Assembly (NCBI RefSeq): GCF_030816965.1
Contig: NZ_JAUSYQ010000002.1
Location: 8,546,001 to 8,610,000 of the forward strand
Direction: 5' to 3'
Source: Streptomyces canus
Lineage (GTDB): Bacteria > Actinomycetota > Actinomycetes > Streptomycetales > Streptomycetaceae
Length of the DNA: 64,000 nucleotides
The notes under the pieces were generated by a model that was not told the origin of the DNA, ran no database searches, and worked only from the letters and a program-made list of their open reading frames with translations. Both the position numbers and the translations under genes were made by a program. Numbering within the stretch: the stretch's first letter is position 1; every line of letters begins with the position of its first letter. Of the stretch, positions 46,747 through 55,424 are shown in pieces.

Positions 46747-48255
46747 ATGCAGTCCAAGCGTGACCAGGTCCAGGCCCATGCCTTCGTCATGGGCAGGCTC
46801 ACCTCCGGCATGCTGCTCGCCGACCCCGACGCCCCGGAGAGCCCGCTGGCCCGTACCACCCGGGGCGCGGTCATCGGCGTCGTCGTCGCGGTGATCATCT
46901 CGGCGGGCGCGGCGGTGTACGGGCTCATCTCGCCCGGAGGCAACACCTCGTGGCGAACCTCGGACACCCTGATCGTCAACAGGGACACCGGAGGCCGCTA
47001 CCTGTACATCGACGGCCGCCTCAGGCCGGTGCGCAACTACGCCTCCGCCCTGTTGATCGGCGGGAAGAAGCTGACGACCACCGCTGTGCGCACCGCGTCC
47101 CTGCGCGGCACGCCTGTCGGCGCCCCGGTCGGTATACCAGGGGCCCCGGACTCCGTTCCGGCGGCGAAGGACCTGGACGGCGGTGCCTGGCGCGTCTGCT
47201 CCAGCCTCGGCTCCGCGGGGACCGCGGTCACCACACTCGTCGCCGGGGCCCCCGTGGACGGCCGGGCGGTGGCCGAGGACCAGGCGCTCGTCGTGACCGG
47301 CCCGGACAAGGCGACGTACCTCGTCTGGCGGGGCAGCCGCCTCCGGCTCGACAAGGCCTCCGGCGCGGCCGTCTCCCTCGGCTATGACTCCGTGACACCG
47401 CGCCCGGTGTCCGCCGCGTTCCTGAACGCCCTGGCCCCCGGTGCTGCCCTTGCTCCGCCCTCCATGCCGGGCCGGGGCACCGCCGGGCCGTCGCTGGGCG
47501 GCGCTCGCGGCACGGTGGGCCGGGTGTACGTGGTGCGGGTGCTTGGCTCCGCACCGAAGTACTACCTGCTGCGGAAGGATGGCCTGGTGCCGCTCACGGC
47601 CGTCGGAGCAGCCCTCGTCCTTGGTGATCCCTCCACTCGCGAGAAGGCCTACGGCGGCCACTCGCCCGAGGCCGAGCAGTTGAGTGCCGACGTCCTCGGG
47701 GAGCACCTGGCATCCGGGGACCAGAGCCGGTCCGTCTCCTTGGGCGGCCTGCCGGACTCCCCACCCCGGGCGGCCTCCGTGCCTGACGATCAGGCGGCCT
47801 GTGCCCGTGTGGAGTCCGTGAACGGGCTGGTCCGCATCAGCACCGTACTGGTGCCACGCGGTGCCCTGGCCCCGGTGACCCAGGTGGAGCCCGGGGAATC
47901 CGCGGCGGCGTGCCTGCCGGTGGACGCCGTCGTGGTCCGGCCGGGCCGCGGCGCGCTGGTGCGGGCGCTGGGTGCCGGCGGTACGACGCTGGGCGACACG
48001 ACGTACTTCGTGGCCGAGGACGGCGTGAAGTACCGGGTGTCTTCCAGCGACGCGCTGAAGGCATTGGGGTACGCGGACTCGGACGTGGTGGCACTGCCCT
48101 CGCCGTTGCTGTCCATGCTGCCGTCGGGACCGGACCTGGACCCCGGAGTGGCCGCGGGCGGTGGCAGCGCCACGATCACGCCTCCGGCTTGCGGAAACAC
48201 CTCCGGAGGGTCGGGCCGGTCCCCGTCGCCCGCGGGGAGGGCCCCGGGAACCTGA
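46747..48255 (+). CDS. eccB: Type VII secretion protein EccB
   Basis: ATG 46747 has GGGAAGGGAA about 10 bases upstream; the product has 502 aa. There is a short cytoplasmic N-terminus (SKRDQVQAHAFVMGRLTSGM), one membrane span (GAVIGVVVAVIISAGAAVYG, residues about 39-60), then a large outer domain with the EccB repeat pattern (YLYIDGRLRPVRNYASALLI; PKYYLLRKDGLVPLTAVGA; TYFVAEDGVKYRVSSSDAL). Cysteines in WRVCSS, QAACARV and AAACLP could form the structural disulfide known from EccB. The last 63 codons and the downstream spacer exist again, diverged, at 50238-50600. The C-terminal tail is Gly/Pro-rich and low in complexity. Confidence 0.92.
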   Translation: MQSKRDQVQAHAFVMGRLTSGMLLADPDAPESPLARTTRGAVIGVVVAVIISAGAAVYGLISPGGNTSWRTSDTLIVNRDTGGRYLYIDGRLRPVRNYASALLIGGKKLTTTAVRTASLRGTPVGAPVGIPGAPDSVPAAKDLDGGAWRVCSSLGSAGTAVTTLVAGAPVDGRAVAEDQALVVTGPDKATYLVWRGSRLRLDKASGAAVSLGYDSVTPRPVSAAFLNALAPGAALAPPSMPGRGTAGPSLGGARGTVGRVYVVRVLGSAPKYYLLRKDGLVPLTAVGAALVLGDPSTREKAYGGHSPEAEQLSADVLGEHLASGDQSRSVSLGGLPDSPPRAASVPDDQAACARVESVNGLVRISTVLVPRGALAPVTQVEPGESAAACLPVDAVVVRPGRGALVRALGAGGTTLGDTTYFVAEDGVKYRVSSSDALKALGYADSDVVALPSPLLSMLPSGPDLDPGVAAGGGSATITPPACGNTSGGSGRSPSPAGRAPGT

Positions 48256-48542
48256 CTGGGTCTGCGTCGCCGGCTGCCGGGTGACGGGGGCAGGAGGCGT
48301 GGCGTGGCGCTGTGTACGAAGGGGCAGAGTTCGAGGGGCCGATAGCTCAGAAGTTCCTCAACCGTGGGCGCTTTCAAGTCGACTGGGCCCTAGCATTCTG
48401 TCGATCCTCCGAGCGACCCACTGGCCACGCAGTGGCACGACGGCTGGCGACGACAGTGGGTCAGCGTCCGCCGGGCGACCCACCGACCAGGCGACGGTGG
48501 TCAAGCGCCCGCCGGGTACCCCACCAACCAAGGAGCAGGACT

Positions 48543-48884
48543 ATGGCAGGCGATGGACAGCGGTCAAGCGCACAGGCGACCCGGAACGGTATCCATGCGC
48601 TGGAGTCCGCTCTGACCGGCATCACGAAGTCCCGTCAGGACGTGGACAGTACCCGCGGCGATGTCGCCCGGGGCTACCAGGGCAGCGATGGCGGCCAGTT
48701 CGGACAGCTGCTCGTCAAGTGGGACGAGCAGTGCGGTGTCATTCAGCGCAACCTGCAGGACATGATTGAGAAGCTCAACCAGAGCCTCATTGAGCACCAG
48801 CAGACGCAGACGGCCGCGGGCGATGCCATCACCCAGGCCTCCGGCGCCTCGGACGCGGCCTTCCAGACGCTCGCCGGGGCCTGA
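48543..48884 (+). CDS. WXG100-family protein (EsxA/EsxB-like), YQG variant
   Basis: ATG 48543 has AAGGAG 7 bases upstream; the product has 113 aa. It is entirely helical with a central turn. The position of the WXG motif reads GYQGSDGGQFGQLL: tyrosine replaces tryptophan and the glycine is kept. The C-terminal helix is QRNLQDMIEKLNQSLIEHQQ. It has the size and hairpin shape of ESAT-6-like substrates, which are exported as dimers by EccC. The partner is probably the WXG100 protein encoded 200 bp downstream. A truncated copy of this gene is at 50606. Confidence 0.85.
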   Translation: MAGDGQRSSAQATRNGIHALESALTGITKSRQDVDSTRGDVARGYQGSDGGQFGQLLVKWDEQCGVIQRNLQDMIEKLNQSLIEHQQTQTAAGDAITQASGASDAAFQTLAGA

Positions 48885-49086
48885 TCCCGCCTGGCCTCGT
48901 ACTTCGCAGGTCACTCGATCGTGAAGATCAACCGGCCACGACCGGTCGCCACCGTGCGATCCGACGCGACTGAGCCGACGCGGCCGAGATCAGCCAACGA
49001 TCTTCAGTTGACTCGTTCCTGACCGATGACCTGCGAAGCACGGCCCCACTTCCCTCCCGTATCCGACGACCGAGACGAGACCTGTG

Positions 49087-49407
49087 ATGAGTGACCTTAC
49101 CGACGGCAACATCTTCGTTGCCTACTCCAGCATGCAGAACGGCGCCGACGACATGGTCAGCCAGACCAAGGCGATCGCCACCACCCTGTCGAACCTGGAG
49201 GCGGAACTCGGTGAGCTGAAGAAGACCTGGTACGGCTCCGACGCCGACGTCTACCGGCAGAAGCAGACCGCCTGGGACCAGGCGGTCCACAACATGGAGC
49301 AGCTGCTCACCTCCCACGCCGTCCTGCTGACGGACATCTCCGGCAACTACAAGTACAGCGAGAACTCGCTGTCCCAGATGTGGTCCGAGGTCACGATCGG
49401 CCGCTGA
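49087..49407 (+). CDS. WXG100-family protein (EsxA/EsxB-like)
   Basis: ATG 49087 (GTG 49084 is also possible); the product has 106 aa. The helical hairpin has the canonical motif ELKKTWYGSDADVYRQKQTA. The second helix is DQAVHNMEQLLTSHAVLLTD, and the tail contains SQMWSEVTIGR. It forms a likely heterodimer with the WXG100 protein at 48543. The C-terminal 28 codons and the following spacer are duplicated at 49571-49743. Confidence 0.88.
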   Translation: MSDLTDGNIFVAYSSMQNGADDMVSQTKAIATTLSNLEAELGELKKTWYGSDADVYRQKQTAWDQAVHNMEQLLTSHAVLLTDISGNYKYSENSLSQMWSEVTIGR

Positions 49408-49743
49408 GCGGCGGACCGGGCCCTTCGCTCCGTTGTGCGCCGTCCGGTAGACCGCCGGACGGCGCCCAACGGACCACCAGACAAGTGGTGGCAGATCTGA
49501 TGCGCCTCGACGACCAGGAGCCCGAAGCCATGAAGCTCCGTCGGGAGGCGAACAACAGACGCTCGCTGTGCTGCTGACGGAGATCTCCGGCAACTACAAG
49601 TACAGCGAGAACTCGCTGTCCCAGATGTGGTCCGAGGTCACGATCGGCCGCTGAGCGGCGGACCGGGCCCTTCGTTCCGCCATGTGTCGTCCGGTAAGCG
49701 CCCTACGGCGCACGGCAGATTCAGGAGATAAACGGTGGCAGAT
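49326..49743 (+). repeat. Tandem duplication of the WXG100 gene end and spacer
   Basis: Positions 49326-49500 and 49571-49743 are copies. Both contain CTGCTGACGGA(C/G)ATCTCC, the rest of the WXG100 C-terminus, its stop, a GC-rich spacer and the start GTGGCAGATCTGA of the next gene. The coding part is nearly identical; the spacer is diverged. Confidence 0.8.
49488..49577 (+). pseudogene. Decayed first copy of the MADL-type gene
   Basis: GTG 49488 encodes MADLMRLDDQEPEAMKLRRE and stops after 29 codons in CC. The first eight residues resemble the start of the gene at 49735 (MADLTHLDANG), but the rest is lost. It belongs to the first copy of the duplicated segment. Confidence 0.6.
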
Positions 49744-50232
49744 CTGACCCACCTCGACGCCAACGGCCTGCAGACCTTCGTCGACAACGACGTGGCCGAC
49801 TTCATCGACGCTCTGAAGCGCATTCGTGAGGACGACTCCGACGTCAAATCCGTCCACAGTGCCGTCGCGGGCTATGACAGTAGCGATGACGAGGTGGGCC
49901 GCAACAAGTTCCTGGTCATCGGTGGCCTGAACACGGACGCCGAGCCACAGGGCAAGGCCCTGATCGATGCGGTCACCAGCGCAGCGAAGGGGATCGACGA
50001 GTTTTTCTCCGCGCAGCAGTCTCTGTTCAAGAACATCGACAGTGACCTGAGGGAGACCATCAAGACCCTGTTGAAGACGCAGCAGGAGAGCTTGGCCGGC
50101 ATCAAAGCACAGGAACTCCTCGACGTCTTTTCGAACCTCGACAGTGCTTCGAGTGCTGGTGCCGGTGCCGGTGCTGTTTCGGGTGCTGGTGCTGGTGCCA
50201 GTGCTGTTTCGGGTACCGCCACGACTTCGTGA
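49735..50232 (+). CDS. T7SS-associated helical protein with Gly/Ala-rich tail
   Basis: GTG 49735 has AGGAGA 7 bases upstream; the product has 165 aa. Residues 1-120 are mainly helical and acidic (VADFIDALKRIREDDSDVKS, IKTLLKTQQESLAGIKAQEL), with no WXG motif. The tail (SSAGAGAGAVSGAGAGASAV) is a low-complexity repeat. Nothing like a catalytic site is visible. Its location within the esx cluster and its size suggest an exported substrate or a chaperone of one, but this is inferred. The end of the gene coincides with the start of the duplicated eccB segment, so its native C-terminus may have been altered. Confidence 0.65.
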   Translation: MADLTHLDANGLQTFVDNDVADFIDALKRIREDDSDVKSVHSAVAGYDSSDDEVGRNKFLVIGGLNTDAEPQGKALIDAVTSAAKGIDEFFSAQQSLFKNIDSDLRETIKTLLKTQQESLAGIKAQELLDVFSNLDSASSAGAGAGAVSGAGAGASAVSGTATTS

Positions 50233-50237
50233 CACCA

Positions 50238-50710
50238 CGGGTACGCGGACTCGGATGTGGCGGCGCTGCCCTCGCCGTTGCTGTCCATGCTGCCGTCGGG
50301 ACCGGACCTGGACCCCGGAGTGGCCGAGGGCGGTGGCAGCGCCACGATCACGCCTCCGGCCTGCGGAAACACCTCCGGAGGGTCGGGCCGGTCCCCCGTC
50401 GCCCGCGGGGAGGGCCCCGGGAACCTGACCGGGTCTGCGTCGCCGGCCGCCGGGTGACGGGGGCAGGAGGCGTGGCGCGGTGTACGAAGGGGCAGAGTTC
50501 GAGGGCCGATAGCTCAGAAGTTCCTCAACCGTGAGCGCTTTCACCACGATCGGGCCCTAGCCTTCTGCCGATCCTCCGAGTGACCGCCGAACAAGGAGCA
50601 GCTCTGTGTCAGGCGATGGACAGGGGTCTGGCGCACAGGCGACCCGTAACGGCATGCATGCCCTGGAGTCCGCTCCGACCGGCATCACGAAGTACCCGTC
50701 AGGACCTGAC
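50238..50710 (+). repeat. Diverged duplicate of the eccB 3' end, spacer and esx 5' end
   Basis: This segment corresponds to 48066-48650. It matches the last 63 codons of eccB (LPSPLLSMLPSGPDLDPGV), the whole intergenic spacer with TCCTCAACCGTG, and the first 30 codons of the WXG100 gene. It carries many substitutions and lacks about 108 bp from the spacer. It is non-functional for EccB because it has no upstream part. Confidence 0.85.
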
Positions 50711-50830
50711 CGTGGCGCGGCCGGTGGCGCCCGCGGGGCGAGGCTGGGGCCTTCGGTGTTCCGTAGCCATGTCTCGCAGGTCGACAGCCGGATCGGGCAG
50801 TTCCACGCCCTAGCCCGGCGTATGCCCCCC
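50606..50830 (+). pseudogene. Truncated copy of the YQG-variant WXG100 gene
   Basis: GTG 50606 after AAGGAG encodes MSGDGQGSGAQATRNGMHAL and ESAPTGITK, the N-terminal 30 residues of the gene at 48543. It then changes into unrelated Gly/Arg-rich sequence; the helical hairpin and motif are missing. Confidence 0.75.
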
Positions 50831-50864
50831 CCATCCCCCTCCCTACCCCGCGGAGCGCACCGCT

Positions 50865-53800
50865 GTGACTGAAACCGACCTCTGGGCCCTGGCGGTAAAA
50901 CAGTTCACCGGATATCCCGTGCCCAGCAGGGACACGCTTTTCGATCCGACGAAGAACCAGCTCTTCCATGTCGATTTCGAGCACATGAAGATGCAGCCGG
51001 TAAATCTCAAAGAGATGGGCATGGGGGCCATCGAGGGCGATGACTACGACCTCGTGTTCTACACCTCCGGCGGGGACGGCCAGCACGACGGCGTGAAGAT
51101 GGTGCGGACGAAGATCCATTTCGATGGGATGCCCAAGGACGGTCTTACCGGTTCCACCGGGCCCTGGGCGTCCGAGACCAGCACGATCGCGCAGTACATC
51201 GCGGGAAGTAGGGCAGCCCTCGACACGTTGCTCGCGGAGCACACCACCAGCGACTTCCCCGTAACCAACGGACTGAGTGTGGCGACGACGGACGTCGTCG
51301 ATCTCAAGTCGTTCGAGCGGATGGCCCAGGCGTTCGACCGGGCGAAGAAGTTCTTCGAAGACCGTTCCAGCACGTTGGGTCAGTGGGAGGAGTCCCTGGG
51401 CGAGGAGCAGGCCGCGTGGAAGGGGCAGGCGGCCGAGGTGTTCAGGTCGCTGATTCTCCAGTTGCACAAGAACTACGAAGGCTATGTGCACCAGCTCGGT
51501 GGCAGGGGCTACAGGGCCGGAGGTTCCACGGTCGACGGTTACACGCCCAGTTCCAGGTTCGGCAGTGCGTTGGCGGCTGGCCAGCAGTGGCTGTACTACA
51601 CCGCCGACAGCCTGCGGGGAACGTGGGACAGTTGGGCCGAGGGGGCCAAGCACATCCCGCACCGGTGGTTGGTGGACGTGCTGGACGAACTGCAACAGTG
51701 GTTGTTCCAGAACAACATCACGCAGGTCAACAAGCATGAGGTCTTGGCTACAATGATCACTGCTGGGCGCGAGACGACCTGGGAACCAGCTAGCACCAAG
51801 TACACCACCACTGGCGCCTTCCTGCAGACCCATCCCAGCTACGGGGACCTCTCGAATCCTGACAGCTGGACGAAGATCGCCGACGAAGCGGTCAAGCGGT
51901 GGGCGGCTCACACCGCCGACACGGCAGACCCGGGTGCCAGGAAGGCGCTGCGCGAGCTCAACAATCATTGGCTTGCGGAGTCCGAGATCCTGGCCCAGCC
52001 ACTGACGACCAGTGACACCAGCCCTCTGGCGCAGTCGGGGGCTGTCGACGGCACCACCGAGAGCCTCGGCAAGGCACTCACTGACCTGAACAACAACATC
52101 AACGACGGCATGACCGATCTGAACAACAACATCAACGACGGCATGGCCGGCATGAGCAACGGCATCAACGACGGCATGGCCGGCATGAGTGACGGCATGA
52201 CCGCTCTGAACAGCGGTCTGAACAGCGGTCTGAACAGCGGTCTGAACAGCGCTGGCGCCGGGCTGGGAGGAGACCTCCAGAACCTCAACGCCGACACCGG
52301 AGCCGTCCAGACCACAGGTTCCGGTGGGGCGGGCACCACTACTCAGCCGGATGGTTCGGTCACTTCGTCGCAGCTGAACCCGTCGGTGAGTTCGCTGACC
52401 ACGCCGGGCGGGGTGATGAGTAGCGGCACTGTCGATCCGGGGTCGGCAGTGACGAATGCGGACGGTAGTACGTCGTTGTTGAACCCGGACGGTTCGGTGA
52501 CCACGACGTTCCCGAACGGGACCGTCCAGACCACAGGTTCCGGTGGGGCGGGCACCACTACTCAGCCGGATGGTTCGGTCATTTCGTCGCAGCTGAACCC
52601 GTCGGTGAGTTCGCTGACCACGCCGAGCGGCGGTACGACCACGTTGAACCCTGATGGGTCGCTGGCCACCACTTTTCCCGATGGCGGCTTCAGCCTCCTC
52701 AACCCGGCCACCGGGAAACTGACCACCACATCCCGGGACGGCAGGACGAAGAGCAGTACCGTCGATCCGGGTATGGCGGTGACGAATGCGGACGGTAGTA
52801 CGTCGTTGTTGAACCCGGATGGTTCGGTGACCACGACGTTCCCGGACGGGACCGTGCAGACCATAGGTTCCGGTGGGGCGGTCGCCACCACTCAGCCGGA
52901 TGGCTCGGTCGTCTCGTCGCAGCTGAATCCGTCGGTGGGTTCGCTCACCACGCCGAGTGGCGGTACGACGTCGTTGAACCCTGGTGGGTCGCTGGCGACG
53001 CACTTCGCTGACGGGTCGACGCAGACGGTGGATCCGGTCACCGGTGCGGTCACGACGACGTCGCCGGGCGGGGTGACGAGCAGCAGTACCGTCGATCCGG
53101 GTATGGCGGTGACGAATGCGGACGGTAGTACGTCGTTGTTGAACCCGGATGGTTCGGTGACCACGAAGTTCCCGGACGGGACCGTGCAGACCATAGGTTC
53201 CGGTGGTGCGGTCGCCACCACTCAGCCGGATGGCTCGGTCGTCTCGTCGCAGCTGAATCCGTCGGTGGGTTCGCTCACCACGCCGAGTGGCGGTACGACG
53301 TCGTTGAACCCTGGTGGGTCGCTGGCGACGCACTTCGCTGACGGGTCGACGCAGACGGTGGATCCGGTCACCGGTGCGGTCACGACGACGTCGCCGGGCG
53401 GGGTGACGAGCAGCAGTACCGTCGATCCGGGTATGGCGGTGACGAATGCGGACGGTAGTACGTCGTTGTTGAACCCGGATGGTTCGGTGACCACGAAGTT
53501 CCCGGACGGGACCGTGCAGACCATAGGTTCCGGTGGTGCGGTCGCCACCACTCAGCCGGATGGCTCGGTCGTCTCGTCGCAGCTGAATCCGTCGGTGGGT
53601 TCGCTCACCACGCCGAGTGGCGGTACGACGTCGTTGAACCCTGGTGGGTCGCTGGCGACGCACTTCGCTGACGGGTCGACGCAGACGGTGGATCCGGTCA
53701 CCGGTGCGGTCACGACGACGTCGCCGGGCGGGGTGACGAGCAGCAGTACCGTCGATCCGGGTATGGCGGTGACGAATGCGGACGGTAGTACGTCGTTGTT

Positions 53801-54569
53801 GAACCCGGATGGTTCGGTGACCACGAAGTTCCCGGACGGGACCGTGCAGACCATAGGTTCCGGTGGTGCGGTCACCACCACTCAGCCGGACGGCTCGGTC
53901 ACCACCACGCACCTCAACGGCACACCCGGCGGCAGCAGCACCGTCGGTAGCGCGTCACTGCCTGCCGGCGGCAGGTCCACCGTCAGCCTGTCCGATCTCT
54001 CCAGCGTTCCAGCCCACACCTCCGGCGGGTCTGCAGCCTCAGTCCTGTCCTCGGACAACAGTGGCCTGAAGAGCGCCGGCGGCAGCTCCTTCGAGGAGTA
54101 CGACAGCACCCCGTACACCGGAGGCGTGCTTGGCGCACCCACCAGCGGCTCGACCGCCTCCACGGCGAATGCGGCCGGCGGCGGAGTGCCGTTGAACCCC
54201 ATGGCGATGGGTGGCATGGGGGGCATGGGTGCAATGGGCGGCATGGGTGGCATGGGTGGCATGGGCGGAGGCCAGGGATCGAACAACGAACGCGTCCGCA
54301 ATGTGCTGAGCGACAGCGACGGCGCCAGCCTGCGCAGGTCGAAGTCGCGGTCGCGTGCCGCGGGGGCCGACGAGGAAGAGGACGTGGTCTTCACCCGGGC
54401 CGGACGGCCCGTCACCACGTCATCTCCTTACAGTGCGACGGGCACTCCTCATGGTCAAGGCGGCCAGGCCACCGAATCGGGCGCCCGCGAACGGGCCAAC
54501 TGGACACAGGAGGAAGAGGACGTGTGGGGCACGGATGAAGGAGGCGCTCCGGCGGTGATCGGACGATGA
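50865..54569 (+). CDS. AAWKG-family T7SS substrate-like protein with long tandem repeats
   Basis: GTG 50865 (MTETDLWALAVKQFTGYPVP) has only a weak ribosome binding site; the product has 1234 aa. Residues 1-390 are the conserved part: a beta-rich start, then a helical stretch with EEQAAWKGQAAEVFRSLILQ, the AAWKG motif that resembles the WXG turn of Esx proteins and marks T7SS export. Residues 390-470 contain NNNINDGM and SGLN short repeats. Residues about 475-1030 are PDGS-type beta repeats (TTTQPDGSVTSSQLNPSVSS), including three nearly identical 110-aa units. The C-terminus has a GGMGGMG stretch and a basic/acidic tail. There is no signal peptide. A large cell-surface or secreted fibre is the likely form; the function is unknown. 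The stop overlaps the YbaB-like gene. Confidence 0.85.
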   Translation: MTETDLWALAVKQFTGYPVPSRDTLFDPTKNQLFHVDFEHMKMQPVNLKEMGMGAIEGDDYDLVFYTSGGDGQHDGVKMVRTKIHFDGMPKDGLTGSTGPWASETSTIAQYIAGSRAALDTLLAEHTTSDFPVTNGLSVATTDVVDLKSFERMAQAFDRAKKFFEDRSSTLGQWEESLGEEQAAWKGQAAEVFRSLILQLHKNYEGYVHQLGGRGYRAGGSTVDGYTPSSRFGSALAAGQQWLYYTADSLRGTWDSWAEGAKHIPHRWLVDVLDELQQWLFQNNITQVNKHEVLATMITAGRETTWEPASTKYTTTGAFLQTHPSYGDLSNPDSWTKIADEAVKRWAAHTADTADPGARKALRELNNHWLAESEILAQPLTTSDTSPLAQSGAVDGTTESLGKALTDLNNNINDGMTDLNNNINDGMAGMSNGINDGMAGMSDGMTALNSGLNSGLNSGLNSAGAGLGGDLQNLNADTGAVQTTGSGGAGTTTQPDGSVTSSQLNPSVSSLTTPGGVMSSGTVDPGSAVTNADGSTSLLNPDGSVTTTFPNGTVQTTGSGGAGTTTQPDGSVISSQLNPSVSSLTTPSGGTTTLNPDGSLATTFPDGGFSLLNPATGKLTTTSRDGRTKSSTVDPGMAVTNADGSTSLLNPDGSVTTTFPDGTVQTIGSGGAVATTQPDGSVVSSQLNPSVGSLTTPSGGTTSLNPGGSLATHFADGSTQTVDPVTGAVTTTSPGGVTSSSTVDPGMAVTNADGSTSLLNPDGSVTTKFPDGTVQTIGSGGAVATTQPDGSVVSSQLNPSVGSLTTPSGGTTSLNPGGSLATHFADGSTQTVDPVTGAVTTTSPGGVTSSSTVDPGMAVTNADGSTSLLNPDGSVTTKFPDGTVQTIGSGGAVATTQPDGSVVSSQLNPSVGSLTTPSGGTTSLNPGGSLATHFADGSTQTVDPVTGAVTTTSPGGVTSSSTVDPGMAVTNADGSTSLLNPDGSVTTKFPDGTVQTIGSGGAVTTTQPDGSVTTTHLNGTPGGSSTVGSASLPAGGRSTVSLSDLSSVPAHTSGGSAASVLSSDNSGLKSAGGSSFEEYDSTPYTGGVLGAPTSGSTASTANAAGGGVPLNPMAMGGMGGMGAMGGMGGMGGMGGGQGSNNERVRNVLSDSDGASLRRSKSRSRAAGADEEEDVVFTRAGRPVTTSSPYSATGTPHGQGGQATESGARERANWTQEEEDVWGTDEGGAPAVIGR
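52562..53881 (+). repeat. Four 330-bp tandem repeats in the AAWKG gene
   Basis: Units start at 52562 (diverged), 52892, 53222 and 53552. The last three are nearly identical over the whole 330 bp, including silent positions. Each encodes 110 aa beginning QPDGSVVSSQLNPSVGSL. Related, shorter and older repeat parts precede at 52320-52561. The near-identity points to recent expansion or gene conversion. Confidence 0.95.
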
Positions 54570-55078
54570 ACAAGGGAAAGGGCAGCGGCGACGACGCGGC
54601 TCAGGAGCCGGTGGCGCCGTCAGCGTCGATCGAGGAAAGGCTGGCCCAAGCCATGGCCGAACTCGAAGCCACCCAGGAAGCAGTCGCGAAGGCCGAGACG
54701 GAACTGCGCGACGCCTCGTTCACCGTGCGCTCCAGGGACCGGGCGGTGGAGGTCACGGTGGGACATCAGGGGGAGTTGACAGCACTGAGGTTCCTGGAAG
54801 GCAAATACCGGAACATGTCGGCGGGCGAACTCGCCGGCAGTGTGCTGGAGGCGGCGGAAAGGGCCCGGACACAGATGTCCCGGCACGTGATGGAGACGTT
54901 CCAGCCCTTCACCCAGCCGAGCGCCACGGCGCCCGAACTGACCGGGGTGGACATCGACTGGGCTGCGATTTTCGGGCCCTCCGTCCAGGAGGAGCCGCAG
55001 GCCGTGGCCGGCCGCCACACCAGGAACCGGCTGCGCGACGAGATCGGCGAGGACACGGAGGACGAGCACGATGTCTGA
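54566..55078 (+). CDS. YbaB/EbfC-family nucleoid-like protein in the T7SS operon
   Basis: ATG 54566 overlaps the previous stop; the product has 170 aa. Residues 22-125 have the YbaB layout: a long first helix (SIEERLAQAMAELEATQEAV), a beta-hairpin with AVEVTVGHQGELTALRFLEG, then helix AGELAGSVLEAAERARTQMS. The C-terminal 45 residues are acidic and disordered. YbaB proteins bind DNA or other acidic partners. Such genes occur next to Esx genes in Streptomyces, where they are thought to act as chaperone-like or regulatory partners. The end overlaps the WXG100 gene downstream by 8 bp, so they are probably coupled. Confidence 0.75.
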   Translation: MNKGKGSGDDAAQEPVAPSASIEERLAQAMAELEATQEAVAKAETELRDASFTVRSRDRAVEVTVGHQGELTALRFLEGKYRNMSAGELAGSVLEAAERARTQMSRHVMETFQPFTQPSATAPELTGVDIDWAAIFGPSVQEEPQAVAGRHTRNRLRDEIGEDTEDEHDV

Positions 55079-55424
55079 TGGCAACACCTACATCGCGAAC
55101 GCGGACGAGGTCCGCGGAGCGGCGGCCGTCCTCAACCAGATCGAGAAGGCAGCGCGTCAGATGCTGGATGACTTCCGCGCCGGCGTGAGCGAAACGGTCG
55201 GCTGGGAGGGACAGAACGACAGTTACGCCCGGTCGGTTAAGAAGGATGTGGCTAAGCAGGACAGTGGGGTGACGACTGTCACGGCGGCGGTGGCGGACGC
55301 GGTCGCCGGTATCACCAACGGCACTGTCGCGAATGCGGACAACATCACGCGCACGCAGGCAGGGAACCTCGATGCGATTCGTCAGGCCGGCGCTGCCTCC
55401 GGCGATACGGGACATCGCCGCTGA
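55071..55424 (+). CDS. WXG100-family protein, third copy
   Basis: ATG 55071; the product has 117 aa. The first helix is DEVRGAAAVLNQIEKAARQM, the central motif is TVGWEGQNDSYARSV (WEG, canonical) and the second helix is TTVTAAVADAVAGITNGTVA. It overlaps the YbaB-like gene. A giant toxin-like gene follows 610 bp downstream, so this protein could be the dedicated partner for that substrate or for the AAWKG protein. No stop or frameshift is seen. Confidence 0.8.
   Translation: MSDGNTYIANADEVRGAAAVLNQIEKAARQMLDDFRAGVSETVGWEGQNDSYARSVKKDVAKQDSGVTTVTAAVADAVAGITNGTVANADNITRTQAGNLDAIRQAGAASGDTGHRR

Noticed and set aside
52562..53881. A CRISPR-like array, because of the regular repeats
   Set aside because: Units are 330 bp, in frame and protein-coding. 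There are no short direct repeats with unique spacers and no cas genes.
50685..53912. A 1075-aa open frame on the minus strand opposite the AAWKG gene
   Set aside because: It is the antisense of a GC-rich repetitive gene. The protein is Arg/His-rich with no family features, and the plus strand has a clear T7SS-type product.
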